From Terramyces sp. JEL0728 (taxonomy: Eukaryota; Chytridiomycota; Chytridiomycetes; Rhizophydiales; Terramycetaceae), in the NCBI GenBank assembly GCA_027603945.1, contig JADIIU010000008.1, forward strand, positions 124,001-188,000: DNA of 64,000 nucleotides, given 5' to 3'. How positions within the stretch are numbered: position 1 is the stretch's first letter; each line of letters opens with the position of its first letter. The notes beneath the pieces were generated by a model. It was not told the DNA's origin. It did no database searches and was given only the letters and a program-made list of their open reading frames with translations. The position numbers were made by a program, and so were the translations under genes. Positions 19,501-31,578 of the stretch are shown here, piece by piece.

Positions 19501-22193
19501 ATGGTGGATCTGGACTCTTTAATCAGAACGGAAGACTTGCCATGTAATAATAACTAACAGCAGACGAGGAAGATTGTTTCAGGAACCCACACAATGTGCG
19601 ATCATGGGTTCGCTATGTCGACTTCAAAAAGTCTCCAACTGAAAAGATTTTTGTGCTTTCAAGAGCGGTATTCACTATTAATGTAGGTTATTTTACTACC
19701 AAGATCATATAAATTATGGAAATTACTATTGGATTTACAAACTAACGAATTGATTTCAAATGGAGAAGTCAAAATCCCGCTCAATGATCCAATTTGGCAG
19801 CAAGTCAATGGCCACTTTGAAGAATGCTTGGGTAAGTATTATTAACGTAGTGCTCTGTAACAAATTTCCTGTTATTTGGGAAACTTACCTGAGGTTTTTG
19901 ACTAAACAACCCAGACCTACTTTCACCAGACGCACTTTTGATAGAGCATTAAAGGCACTACCAGTTACGCAACACAAAAAGATCTGGGATTTGTACATTG
20001 AATTTGCAAACTATACTGGGGGAGATACTAGTGTCCGTATTTGGAGAAGATTTTTGAAGATTCAACCGTCACAAGCAGAACGGTTTGTAAACACACTATT
20101 GGAAATGACTCCACCAAGAACTGCAGAAGCTGCTAGAGTACTCACAGCGATTATTGAGTCGCCCAACAAATACGCAAATCCAAACGGAAAAACTTTGTAC
20201 GAATACTGGTAATCAATTTTAATTTAGGTCCGTTTTGTGCAAGATTATTATCGATCACCCAGAAGGAATTTCAATGCCACAGCAAGATCATCTGGTACCC
20301 TCATCAGAATTCCAACTCACACAGAGACCAGACACATTAGACGTGGAACTAATTCTTCGAGCTGGAATAAAAAGATTCACAAATGAAGTAGGCGTAATGT
20401 GGAATAGTTTAGCAAAGTGGTGGATCTTGAGACTGAATTTTGAAAGAGCACGGGATGTATTCGAAGAAGGAATCAGAACCGTTATTACAGTAAAGGATTT
20501 CACAATTATATTTGATGCGTACGCTGAAATGGAAGAATCTGTGCTAAATCAAGCCATGCAACAAGGAACTCTAGATGATACCGATATTGATTTGCGGCTG
20601 GCTAGATTGGAGCGGTTGATTGAAAGGAGACCATTCTTGATTTCAGATGTTTTACTAAGACAGAATCCACATAGCGTACTGGAATGGCAGAATAGAATCA
20701 AACTGTTTTTGGAACTGGACGACTTTGAAAACGTAGTAAAAACGTACACAAAAGCTGTGACTACTGTTGTTCCCCACCGTGCTAACGGAAGTTTGACTGA
20801 CTTGTGGCTGCAATTTGCCAATTTCTATATTGAAAATGACCGATTGAAAGATGCAAGAAATGTATTTGAACAAGCAGTCAAAGTGCCGTTCAGGAAAGTT
20901 GATGACTTGGCTCATATCTGGTGCCAGTATGCGGAGATGGAATTGAAATATTCCAACTATCAGGAAGCAATAAATGTGCTTGGAAGGGCCACTGCCCCCT
21001 TGTCCGCAAATCTTGATATCAGGTAGCTATTTAATTAATATAGATTCAACGACGAATCAAAGACACCGCAACAAAGACTATTCAAGTCAATCAAATTGTG
21101 GTCGTTCTATGTTGATTTGGAAGAGTCTGTCGGGACGGTGGAATCTGCTAAGGCTGTATACGACAGAATTATGGATCTAAAAATAGCAACTCCACAGGTA
21201 ATCATTAATTACGCTGCATTCCTTGAAGAAAACAAGTACTTTGAAGAAGTAAACCCAATTAACAATAGAGCTTCAGAGTGTACGAAAGAGGAGTTGAACT
21301 ATTTGGATATCCGATTGCCTTTGAAATTTGGAATTTGTATTTGACGAAATTCATTGCTCGCTATGGAGGAGCTAAACTTGAGCGTGCAAGAGATCTGTTT
21401 GAAAATGCACTTGAAAAATGTCCGCCAAAGTTGGCAAAGCCATTGTATCTCTTGTATGCTAAGCTTGAAGAAGATTTTGGGCTGGCTAGAAATTCCTTGG
21501 CAATCTATGATAGAGGAACAAAGAGCGTCACACCAGAAGATTTATATGAAATGTTCTTGGTTTATATCGCAAAAGCCACTTCTTTCTATGGAATTGTGTC
21601 CACCAGAGACATTTACTCAAAAGCCCTTGAAGTGCTGCCAGACAAGTCGGCAAGAGACATGGCTATCAAATTTGCAGAAATGGAGACCAAGCTTGGTGAA
21701 ATTGACCGGGCAAGAGCCGTCCTTGGTTATTCTTCACAAATTTGCGATCCAAGAGTGGACCAACAATTCTGGCAAATATGGCACGAATTTGAAGCCAAAT
21801 ACGGCAACGAAGATACATATAAGGAGATGCTCAGGTAGATTAAACTAATGTAGAATCAAACGCAGCGTCCAAGCCAGATTCAATTCCCAAGTATCATTCA
21901 TCTCTTCACAAATCCTGCAACAAAGAAAAGAAAATGATTTGGAAGAACAAGAAAACAACAATACCAAAGTTGCTGGATTCGTTAGAGCAGCGGAAACCGA
22001 ACCCAAATTGGAGCAAAGCACTCAAAACGCTGAAAACCCTGACGAGATTGAAATTGAAGAGAGTGACGAAGATGAAGAGCCTGAAGAAGTTGTTGAAAAG
22101 AGCATCCCTAACGCTGTGTTTGGGTCTTTGAAGGAGGAAGACGAAAATCTTGGCGCTATGGAACGGCTTAAACGGAAGAGGGCTCAAGAATAA
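19501..22193 (+). CDS. SYF1: Pre-mRNA-splicing factor SYF1/XAB2, copy 1
   Basis: SYF1 is a HAT-repeat scaffold of the NineTeen/Prp19-associated complex of the spliceosome. Seven introns (20, 19, 19, 19, 21, 20 and 19 nt) join eight exons into 851 residues, against 855 in human XAB2. The N-terminus is EDLPYEEDCFRNPHNVRSW after splicing. HAT repeats run through the protein, for example FTRRTFDRALKALPVTQHKK, WSFYVDLEESVGTVESAKAV and RARDLFENALEKCPPKLA. Near the C-terminus are RIKRSVQARFNSQVSFISSQ and a strongly acidic stretch before a basic end. It is notable that a gene for the splicing machinery itself carries seven microintrons, all kept in both copies. Confidence 0.95.
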
Positions 22194-22335
22194 ACCCATT
22201 CTTTGTAGTTTGTTTAAATATTTCGGATGCATGGTTTCCTATCTTGAAAGTTGACTCTCAACGCTATTCATGGTCTGTTGTTACTGAATACTGCTGAGAT
22301 ACAATGCACGACTTGTAACTTTATTCCATTTGAGC

Positions 22336-23690
22336 CTATTGCCCATTGATAACGCAGGAGCTAAGTATTCGGACAAGTGCTAGTCCAAGCAGCCCACCTT
22401 CACATACACGCATCATTTCATACACATCTTCCTCTGTAAAAACCAGCAACCCAGATTCAACCAGCCCTAAACAGTCATTCAAATGGCGTTCTTGTACATT
22501 GCCGCTTTTAATTAGATCGATAAGTATTCTACTTGCTTCATTGTACTGTTGCTCTTGATACAGCTTTTTGAATTTTTCATAGTGATGGTGAGTATTCAAG
22601 TAAGGCGATTTCAACAAGTATTCCTGTGGATATTCTTTTGTAGGTGTAAAGTACTTGATCAGGTGAAGATCATTAGATTGCACATAGTGTTCGATTGGGT
22701 CTTCGCCGGGGATTTTTGCAAATATACGATGGATTTCACTTTTTTCATCCATCAATGAGTGTTCTTGGCAGTAATCAAATACGCCCGCATCTGTTATACG
22801 GACTACTAGTCCTTTGACATATGCTTTAGGAAGATACTCAAATGCCATTTTCCAATCTTCCAAGATCAACTCTCCATACGTGATCAACTGGCTTTCGTTA
22901 CTCTTGATTTTGTTTTCCAATAAATATAAATCACCCAGATGTACTGCTAGCCATGAATCAAGCCTTGCCCCTAATTCAATAGTGGAATCGTGTTCGTTTG
23001 CCAATATTGAAAACAATACTTGATCAATCGCATTACTAGGATTCAACAAAGACAGAATAAGCGGGAATTTGTAACCGGCAATCAATAGCGCCATCATTTT
23101 GAATGTCCAGTTGAGATCCAATTGAAGAATCATCGTTTCATCGCCAGTCATAACTTCATACACTGTATTAGTAACAAATACCTCTTTTCAACGCGCCGCC
23201 TCTCTTTAACTGGAACTGTAGGCTGTTTCTTTTATCTATTCCTTGTTTCTTCCAAACAGTAAATTCCGGTTCCAGCTTTTCAATAGCTTCGTAAAACCCG
23301 CAACAAGCGAGTGAATCCAGTAAATCGCTGTACTTTGAATCTTGCTTTGGATTTAATAGACCAGATATGCGTTTGTACTCTTGCTGCAAGTCAGACAAAA
23401 AATTCAATTGGATCCACTGCTTCATGTTTTCAAGAGAGTACTGATAATTCAAGATGTGTGATAAATGCACGATTGCGTGTATGGCAGACAGATGCGCTGG
23501 ATTAATTTGTAGTACCTTGGTCTTCTGGGGTTTTGCCGGATTGCACTTGGGAGAGCAGTAGTTTCATGTACGTTGCTGATTTCTCTTGCACAGCAGCTTT
23601 CGATTTGAATACTTGCAGCGAAGATTTGTGAAACTGATTTATTTCTACTTTGAATTTGTATTGTTTGTTTTTCAAAGTGAACCGATTCAT
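22336..23690 (-). CDS. NUP85: Nucleoporin NUP85, copy 1
   Basis: NUP85 is an alpha-helical member of the Y (NUP107-160) complex of the nuclear pore. Two 19-nt introns (GTACTACAAATTAATCCAG and GTATTTGTTACTAATACAG) give 438 residues. Recognisable parts are LDSWLAVHLGDLYLLENKI, the helix pair YEKFKKLYQEQQYNEASRIL, and the C-terminal FTEEDVYEMMRVCEGG. These match the order in animal NUP85. The protein is shorter than the usual 600-700 residues. The N-terminal beta-blade insertion seems absent or too divergent to see. The DNA upstream of the ATG at 23690 carries indels between the two copies, which supports the start chosen. Confidence 0.75.
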
Positions 23691-23791
23691 TCAGATTTTC
23701 AAAAGTTTGCGGACAAATGAAGGGGATGATTAGCACTCACCTCAGAACGCAAATAGTTAAATTGAACGAACTTTATTCAAGAAACCAATCC

Positions 23792-25303
23792 TCAATCCAT
23801 GAATACTAGACCGTAACGTCGCTATGATCAAATTTAATTTACCTGGATCCCTCTAAGCAAATCAATTTTCCCCATGCTTTTCCTCAGCAAATCCTTTACT
23901 GGATCCATTTCTTTGCTAGATTCATACCATTTCACAATTTCATTCAGCCAAGTCAACCACAGCTGCAGACAATCCCTATTCTCGTCATCCTCCAATTGTA
24001 CTTTTAATAAATGCGTAATAAACTCAATCGATTCTCCGTTGATTGCTGATGGTGGAAACGAGACCATTATATCTCTTAATAACTGGACTGGAATTTCTGA
24101 TTGCGGTAGTTGGAGGTGGAATATTACCATCAATGCTTCGTAGATGCTCTTTGCTACTTGCTTATTGGCAGTCGCCAGTTCCACAGAACTACATCTCGGC
24201 GTCTCTTCTGCTTTCAAAATATTTACAAGCGCTTCAATATCTAATTGTTGGGCTATCGAAAGCATCCGGTAATAAATCAAACAGTAGCAGTCAAGTAATC
24301 TCTGACTGTTGCCAGTGATAAACCGCACTTGAAGCAATAAAATTGTGTTTACTTGATTCAATAGGCTCCTGCATTGGTTTAATACCACGGTCTTTACACT
24401 GCGGACTACATCGCTTCCCAATTGATGCCAAATTGGATGAAAGTCGCCCTGGAACCAGTCCAAGAGCAACTGACTCGTTTCCAAACATTCGTTGATATCA
24501 TCCTTTAATCCATTCCATTCTTTAAATTCAGTCTTCCATCTTTTAAATGCTTGGTGCAAAGCCGTAAGTGTGAACGACGATGAAGGAATCCTTCGTACAT
24601 CTTTTCTCTGATGAATAAAATGTGAATGGTAATCCAATGCCGGCGCATTCTCTTTGTTGATTGCCAATTCATATAATTGTATATTTGGCAAGAGCGACAT
24701 TAATCTGTACAAAAGCAAATCAACAATTTCGTTATTTTCGTCTAGTTCTTTGTAAATAAAGTAGCGGAATAGTCCTGAATGGACGAATGGAATGTTTTCA
24801 GTCTTGTCGGTCTTTAAATCTGGCTTTGAGAGACTGCCGACTGTTGATGGGCCAAATGATATCCCAGTGACATCTGCAAGACTGCTGTTTCGTTCCAGTT
24901 GGTAAATAAAGTTGTTGATGGATGCTGGTGAAGTTAGTATTGGATGTTTATACAGTTTGTGTCTCAGTAAACGGTACATTCGTTTGTTTGTCATTGACAA
25001 TTCAGCAACCGTTTCTTGTAATTGCACATGATCAGCAATTACCAGCAGTATTTCATTTGGTAATGACAAGATGCTATTCTTTGGTGATTTTGCATACGAG
25101 ATATCAATAGTGGTTTTCGCTGCGATTGGGTTGGGTTGTTTCTTTGTCTGATTCTTTATTTTTTGGAGTGAATCACATACTAGGAACAGCGTGTTCCATG
25201 TTTTTGTGTCTGTGCCTTCCTCTGAATTTTGCTGGTAGTCTAGTACTAGTATTAGTACTGTGAATAGTTTGTTTATGTGGTGCATGGATAAGATTTGTTT
25301 CAT
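23792..25303 (-). CDS. F-box protein, copy 1 (native upstream region lost)
   Basis: The product is predicted to be a substrate adaptor of an SCF ubiquitin ligase. The F-box is near residue 85 (SILSLPNEILLVIADHVQLQ, then ELSMTNKRMYRLLRHKLY). The rest is helical without repeats I recognise. A 21-nt intron near the 3' end adds a short last exon ending in YGLVFMD. In this copy the ATG at 25303 is the last native codon. Beyond it the duplication junction replaces native sequence with B9D2 DNA, read antisense. The native copy at 37403 has six more N-terminal residues (MQWFQN). The promoter here is therefore new or absent, and the gene overlaps possible starts of B9D2 copy 2. Confidence 0.7.
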
Positions 25304-25852
25304 AATAGGAACGATATCAGGAGCCAGCAATTATCCCAAACAAGATTTATGCTGCAAATGGTGTGTAATAACAGGAGACGGATGGAATTTACTCGAAGGT
25401 AATGCTTCAGGACAAACACACGTAGATTTGCCAATAAATCAAACAACAACAATATGGGATCATCCGATAGGTACCTGCAACTAATCCAGATCTGCATTAC
25501 TCTACAAAAACAATAGCTGGGTGGCCGAAACTTGTCGTTAATGTTTATTATCAGGATATGTTTGGCAGACACGAGCTGTATGGATACGGGTTTACGCATT
25601 TGCCTACCACTCCCGGCCATCACACAGTTGAAATACCGACTTGGCGGCCGTGCGGTAACACTAGCGAACAAGTATGGAGTAATATATGCTAATTTAGCAA
25701 TGTTCCTCGGAGCAACACCACAGCTAAAAGACTTGAACATGGTACACGATCCAACAGATAGATTTAGGCTAATGACTAAATCTATGGGAAAAGTACTGTG
25801 CAAGTTTGATATTGTCGTTCGCAACTTTAAGAGTAATGGGATATCGCTTTAA
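25260..25852 (+). CDS. B9D2: B9D2 copy 2, 5'-truncated and fused in frame to novel start
   Basis: The duplication junction at 25301/25302 removes the first five codons (MAELH). The remaining frame continues upstream into antisense F-box DNA with in-frame ATGs at 25260, 25275 and 25284, giving a new N-terminus MNSLFMWCMDKICF before IIGTISG. The rest of the gene, including both 19-nt introns, is intact. The three coding differences from copy 1 that I found are all synonymous. The native promoter and ACGCGT box are absent. It may be silent, or may have gained expression from the junction. It is a possible young chimeric gene rather than an obvious pseudogene. Confidence 0.65.
25295..25308. other. 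Tandem duplication junction with 3-bp microhomology
   Basis: Comparing the left flank (13221 on), the junction (25301 on) and the right end (37383 on), the sequences share only ATA at the exchange point. Left flank DNA reads CATATAATAGG, the junction CATAATAGG, and the right end CATATTCTG. No longer repeat or mobile element is present. This fits microhomology-mediated or replication-based duplication. Confidence 0.8.
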
Positions 25853-25949
25853 TAAACTTTTTTCATGTTTTATCTATTTCGGTTGGCGTTTGGATACCCC
25901 AAATCACTTGGAAACGATGCGGTACGAGCAGTTAATGTAGGTTGTTGGT

Positions 25950-26162
25950 ATGCTTAGTATCTCTGACGGTTATACTTGCTTTGACTGCGGACAAGAGAAT
26001 ATCCTTGACATAGACGCGGATAATGCAAAGTACAGTACCGCCGAAGAGCACAATTATATCGTTATTTTGATGCTCGCGCTTATTCTGGTGCTATTATTTG
26101 CGCTGAAAAGCAAATCGATTAAATCTGTTGATGTAAAGCAAGAGGGAAACGATATCCTCTAA
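25950..26162 (+). CDS. Small putative tail-anchored membrane protein, copy 2
   Basis: This is the second copy of the 70-residue ORF at 13872. It has two amino-acid changes (P19L-type and R to Q near the end) and one synonymous change. The single hydrophobic helix is unchanged. The same uncertainty about the start applies. Confidence 0.45.
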   Translation: MLSISDGYTCFDCGQENILDIDADNAKYSTAEEHNYIVILMLALILVLLFALKSKSIKSVDVKQEGNDIL

Positions 26163-26195
26163 ATAAAACATGATGGATACGTAATTAAATCTTGT

Positions 26196-27161
26196 ATGAC
26201 GCTATTCTTTATGAATAGTACATTTTATCTACAAGATATCTGTGATTATCGCATCAATTACCTTGGCTGTAATTCAGACTTGCAACGAAATTTCCTAGCG
26301 GTAGATTTCGTGCTAATAATTCTGCACAGCTTGTCAATTCTCGTGTTTGCAGGATTAGTAATTCGGAATCAAAGTCGAAAAGCAAAGATTAATTTCAAAA
26401 CAACAGATAAAGTGTGTCTCATATCTATTGTCTCTCATTCCTTCAGGATTGCAACTTTGGTGAATATTAGAATGATTGAGCCAAGTGTCCGATATGTACA
26501 AACTAGCATTGTGTTTGATTACTTGTATTTCGCAGCTGGGTCTATCGCAGCCCATTTGTTTCTTATCGGAGTAGTTGCTGTTGGTGCTGGTGTAAATTTA
26601 TACTCTGATGTCAAAGTTGCAAGTGCGAATATCAGGCCTGAAAAGGTTCTTAATTTGGTTAGACTGCTTGTACTAATGTTTGGATTATCGTTTATTATTG
26701 GCTGGTCAACTGCCGGTGTTCATAGTGGCCAGTATTGGTACACGATATTCCGCAGGTGTGTCTATTCATTGCCAATATTTGTAGTAGTTTTCATTTCACT
26801 CCCGTCGATCATCTTCTTTGGCAACCAAGTATTGGAAACCTTGCAAAAAAGTCATTCAATGGGGAATGCAGAGACAGAAGGATCCGCAGTGGAATCCAGC
26901 GTAGTCAAAGAAGAAACTAACCCGTCTCCACTCAAGGCACAGAGGCCAAGAGATGCTAAAATTGCTACTTTTCGATTGGGATTGAATCTCTGTATCTGGG
27001 TAGTGTATATCCTGACTGTCTTGAACATGACCTGCTTGATGTTTGGATACGAGTACCATTTTACTAGTGATATGTCCCATATTGCTGTGAAAATACTTGG
27101 CGATGCGGCAGTGTGGACTTCAACCAGCACCGTCTGTATTTATCTCTTTTATGCAAGCTAG
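26196..27161 (+). CDS. Orphan seven-transmembrane protein, family 1 member A, copy 2
   Basis: This is the second copy of the gene at 14118, also 321 residues. It differs by three conservative residues that I can see (V to A before TM1, I to V in TM2, V to A in the third loop). All seven TM segments and the N-terminal C-D-x-R-x-N-Y-x-G-C motif are kept. Confidence 0.75.
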   Translation: MTLFFMNSTFYLQDICDYRINYLGCNSDLQRNFLAVDFVLIILHSLSILVFAGLVIRNQSRKAKINFKTTDKVCLISIVSHSFRIATLVNIRMIEPSVRYVQTSIVFDYLYFAAGSIAAHLFLIGVVAVGAGVNLYSDVKVASANIRPEKVLNLVRLLVLMFGLSFIIGWSTAGVHSGQYWYTIFRRCVYSLPIFVVVFISLPSIIFFGNQVLETLQKSHSMGNAETEGSAVESSVVKEETNPSPLKAQRPRDAKIATFRLGLNLCIWVVYILTVLNMTCLMFGYEYHFTSDMSHIAVKILGDAAVWTSTSTVCIYLFYAS

Positions 27162-27294
27162 TCGCGCAGTCGCAATAAAATTGAAATTATCGCTTGCTCC
27201 CATGTTTCTGCATGAACATTCAAACTCTTTATTTAATCAAAATCAATTTTAGTCAGGGGTTTAAATCCAAGGTGATGACGTACAGCTTCTTTAC

Positions 27295-28304
27295 ATGAAT
27301 AACAACACTGTCCTGAGATCGATATGCGACCAAAGAATGAATTATTTCGGATGCAAACCAGAAACAGCGTATTTATTTTCAATGGTTGACACGATCATGC
27401 TCGTTCTAAACTGCTGCAGTGTCGGATGTTACTTGTACAAATTACTAGGATCAATGTACACTAGCAGAAACGCAAAATACAAGCTGGGCCCTACAGATAA
27501 ACTGTGTGTGGTTGGTATAATATCTACTGTTGGTAGAATAGCCCAGATGACTAATTCATTGATTGCGTACCACTACAGAAATGGACTTTCTGATATCCAG
27601 ATTATCAGGCATTTCCAAGCAAATGTCGTGCTAGAGTTTATTTTTTATTCTTCTGGTGCTATTGGCTCAAATATCTTTTTGGTTAGCGTGGTGTCTGCAA
27701 TTGCGGGTGTAGAAATGTACCCGGACTTGGTAGTAGGACAGAGAACTATATCGCCAGCAAAGATATTATCACTGGTCCGCCTTTCGATATCGCTATTGGC
27801 ACTTTCAGTTTCAATAAGCTGGGCAACGCTTGGCACGCAAGCACTGTACTGGTACGTCACGTTCAGGAGATTCAATTACCTCTTGTCGGTATGCATTATC
27901 GTCTGTATATCTTTACCAGTAATCTCATTCTTTGGAAACAAAGTTGTAAAGTTCTTGGAAAGCACTATCGCAGTGCTGGAAAAGAAAAGAACCGTTTATA
28001 CGCAAGGAGAGAGCACGTTAAAGGCAGCTGACCCTGGTAAGAATAAAGCTAACGAGAAAATGGAGAATTTGCAGTCATAAGCAGACAATCCAAGCTTCAT
28101 CATTTTAAAAGCACAATGTATGCCGTGGTGGTCGGCATGTACTTGTTCACCCTCTTCAATCACAGCTGCTTGCTAATTGGATTTGAATCAGCGTATTTTC
28201 AAACCAATACCATGCCGGTAGTCATTCTGAAAGCGTGCGGAGACTTTTCCCTATGGATGACAGTATCGTTTGCTATCCCGTACTTGAAAAAAGAAGTTTC
28301 TTAG
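27295..28304 (+). CDS. Orphan seven-transmembrane protein, family 1 member B, copy 2
   Basis: This is the second copy of the gene at 15215, with the same two-exon structure. The intron changed to GTAAGAATAAAGCTAACGAG, keeping its ends and its CTAAC box. Four residues differ (G to S, A to T, R to H, M to V). Member B is therefore the most changed of the three 7TM genes between copies. Confidence 0.78.
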
Positions 28305-28396
28305 AATAAACAGTTGCAGTTTACCAAAAGCATGTTCCTGAACAATGCAACGATGAGATTATAAAGATGGCTTGGTGACGACACCTCTTGACAAAT

Positions 28397-29409
28397 ATGA
28401 ATAAAACTTATTTGCTAGAAATATGCGACTACAGAATGAATTACTTTGGATGCAAACCAGAACAAATCCACTACTTTGCAATCATAGACATGGTGCTAAT
28501 TGTACTGCACAGCTGTTCTGCACTGGCTTTCGTGTCACTGCTCTTATTAGCAATTCTGAAAAGCAGAGATAGTAAATTTGTGTTTGGCGCTCGAGACAAG
28601 ATTTGCGTTGTTGGGATTATGGCTTTACTTGGCAGAATAGCGCAACTTTCGAATGCGCGAACTGCGTCATATACAAACATGGATCTTCCAGATTCAGCAA
28701 TAATAAGATATTTCCAAGCCAATGTAATGTTGGAGTTTGTATTTTATACTGCTGGGGCATTAGGATCGAATATCTTTTTGGTTGGTGTTGTGTCTGCTAG
28801 TGCTGGTGTGAAATTGTACCCAGACATGTACGTTGGAGGGAAACTATTATCTCCGGAAAAGATCTTGTCCCTAGTAAGGCTGACTTTACTCTTGCTCTCT
28901 TTTTCAATAGCAGTCAGCTGGGCAACTGCTGGAGCGTGGAACGGCGTGTATTGGTACGTTACATTCAGAAGATTCACCTACTTGCTCTCAATAGTCGTAG
29001 TGGTATGCATTTCTTTCCCCGTACTATGTTTCTTTGGGCTGAGAATGAATCGAGTGATTGAAAAAACAGTGCAAGTGCTGGAAAGACCAAAGACTACGTA
29101 TACAGTTGAAGCTAGTACAAACGAAACGTCCGAGCAGGATATAGGTATTCCCAAATTGATATAGTTAAGCCTGCAGAACAGCCAAAAACAACACACATCA
29201 AAAGCTTTAGACTAGCAATTAAAATGACAATCTGGTGCATGTACGTCCTGACTGTATTCAACAATATTTGTTTATTGCTTGGGTTTGAATTGCAATTTTT
29301 TCAGAATAATCTAGTGCCGTTATTGGTGTTGAAAGTGCTGGGGGATTCATCTTTGTGGGTAACTACTTCTTTTATATCCATATATTTGTACCAGTTGCGC
29401 AAATCTTAA
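28397..29409 (+). CDS. Orphan seven-transmembrane protein, family 1 member C, copy 2
   Basis: This is the second copy of the gene at 16317. The predicted 330-residue protein is identical to copy 1. The nucleotide changes seen in exons are synonymous (for example CGA to AGA for one Arg in the FRRF motif). The intron is unchanged. Confidence 0.78.
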
Positions 29410-29542
29410 TAAAGACGATGCGACCCCGAAAATCCTCGAGTTTCTTTAGTAGTCTGGTGGGAGCACTTGCCAAGGAGGAATCCCGTTACTGTGTCTACCA
29501 GTCCAATCCGGAACAGCAAACCAAAATAGCTTGAATTCTTTA

Positions 29543-31563
29543 TTAATAATGCCTGGATCGCTCCTTTCTAATAGGCTGATTCTTGCGCTTTTCATTGTTT
29601 ACACTTGCTTGTTGAGGTAAAGCAGCCCCGTCTGTTAATCCACCAACCTGTTTTGCTTTTTGAATCAAGTGTTCTTCCTCAAACATCCGCTTCCTTTTCC
29701 TAAAACTCATACTCTGCAGTTTTTCATTAATCTTTTCTTCAATCTTTACTTTAAGCACCAGCGATTCATCCAGATCTACAAAAGTTTCTGGGAACCGCTG
29801 TCCAAGCCATAAATAAAGGATGATAATCTTGTGTAGAGTTTCAAGTGTACTTAGGTTGCCTGATTTGTGGAATTGGATGTAGTCTTTGATGTATGCTACA
29901 CTGTTTTCAGCGTGTTTTTGTGCAAAATCAGCAAAGCAGTCCATAATCTGTTCGTGTTTCCCACATGGCGATTGAATAAAGGCATATCTGTCCTTTAATG
30001 TAAGCGGAACTTTTTCTATTTCGTCGGCAAGTCTGCACAGGTCTTTCAAGTTGCAGAAAAAGTAATTCTGATCCAGTGTTGCCAGCTCCTGGAATCTCTG
30101 CAGCAATTCTGACAATTTTAAACCAGGCAGGCTCTGATTAAACCTTTCGATTTGATCAATTTCAGGTAGCAATCCAGCTTTTTCAATAAATGGAATTTCT
30201 GAATTCATATACTGGTGCAACTTTTTCAAATCTTGCTGTTCGAGGGTTGTTACAAGTCCGTTCTCATATTGAGTCTTGAACCTTCCAGCTCTTCCTATTT
30301 TAGTATTAATTACCTGCTATTTGCTTGACTTGACTCACATTCAAAGGTACATTCTTTACTCCGTTGTATTTTTCTAAACTTTCAAATATAATTCGTTTAA
30401 TGTTCAAATTCAGCCCCATCCCAATCGCATCACTTTCATTAACCGAATTCACCTTGCCACCAGTACATTGTACTCGCTGCTATTAAATAGTCTGGCTTGA
30501 TCAGCTCTTGTTTCTGGTGGGAGCCCTCCATAAATAACCGCGACAGTATTATTCTTTTCAATTGCTGCTTTTAAGCTAAAAATATTCTTTCTTGAAAATG
30601 TAACAATACAGTCTCCCTTTTCAATGTTCCTCAACGTTCTAATTGCTTTGTTTTGCATAGTTAGGGATGTTAATCTATTGTATCGGTTGATTTCCATTGT
30701 TTCTCCGGTTTCTTCCAAAATTCTTTCTACCAGAGGAACAGCGCTCTCTTCACCACATAAATGGATTTCATGAGCTCGAACCCCAAGCAGCGCTCTTGTC
30801 CAAGCCCAACCCCTTTCATTGTTTCCAATCTGTTTTAAATCTAAATTACCATTTGTATCTCATCTATCACAGCAACGTCAAATACTTTTTCCAAATTTGT
30901 CATCTCAACAGTAGACGACCACTTGTTCACACCGTCTGATTCTCTCTTTTCTTCTCCAGTAATCAAGTTGCACGGATATCCCAATGAATTTGCCTTGTCG
31001 TATATTTCATGCGCAAGCAGTCTTAGCGGACCACAATACACACCAGCTTCGCTCTTGTAAAACTTTTGCAGGGCAGAATAAGTTTTACCACTATTCGTAG
31101 GTCCAATATGCATGATAATCTTTCTCTTCATTTCTCTGGCTTTGTATGATTCCGCTGGAGTCCTTAAATCCGTGCTCGCCATAATCAAATCAAACTTTTC
31201 CACATGAGGAATATTCTCTTGTATGTACCTGAAGAATAGCGGAATAATTTCCAAATCAAAGTTCTTTACTGTGATCAACGAATGTCTTGTTAACAGTTTC
31301 TACCTGTTTTCACGGTACCAATTCTGGTGTAAATTCTGAACCTGCTTGTCGTTTAAACCCAATATTTCGCACTTGCGTTTGAATTTCTTTGTTTTTGTAA
31401 AGGACTTTAGGTAAGAGTCTAATTTTTGGTTTACTTTGGTGCTGTTAAATCGAACACACAAGCCGATATCCCTAGTCCGTGCTCCTAATAATTGACTGGC
31501 GATATCCCGTATGATATTTGCATTCCGATAAATATTGCCTTGAACGATTCTTGCACTTTGCAT
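29543..31563 (-). CDS. SUV3: Mitochondrial RNA helicase SUV3, copy 2
   Basis: This is the second copy of the gene at 17465, with the same four introns, including the 18-nt one. About seven residues differ, mostly in the N-terminal presequence region and the basic tail. Helicase motifs I, II, V and VI are unchanged. The start codon lies 15 bp from SYF1 copy 2. Confidence 0.93.
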
Positions 31564-31578
31564 TTTTCAAAAAAAAAT

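Larger units (their letters stand above)
13224..25301. repeat. Tandem direct duplication, copy 1 (12,078 bp)
   Basis: This block is repeated head to tail at 25302-37383. Every gene in it recurs in the same order and orientation with offsets of 12,078 to 12,082 bp. Between 13224 and about 17330 I counted roughly 40 substitutions (about 1%), nearly all transitions. The indels I saw (1-2 bp, near 15140, 15200, 17371, 23720-23740 and 23780) are all in intergenic DNA. Confidence 0.97.
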
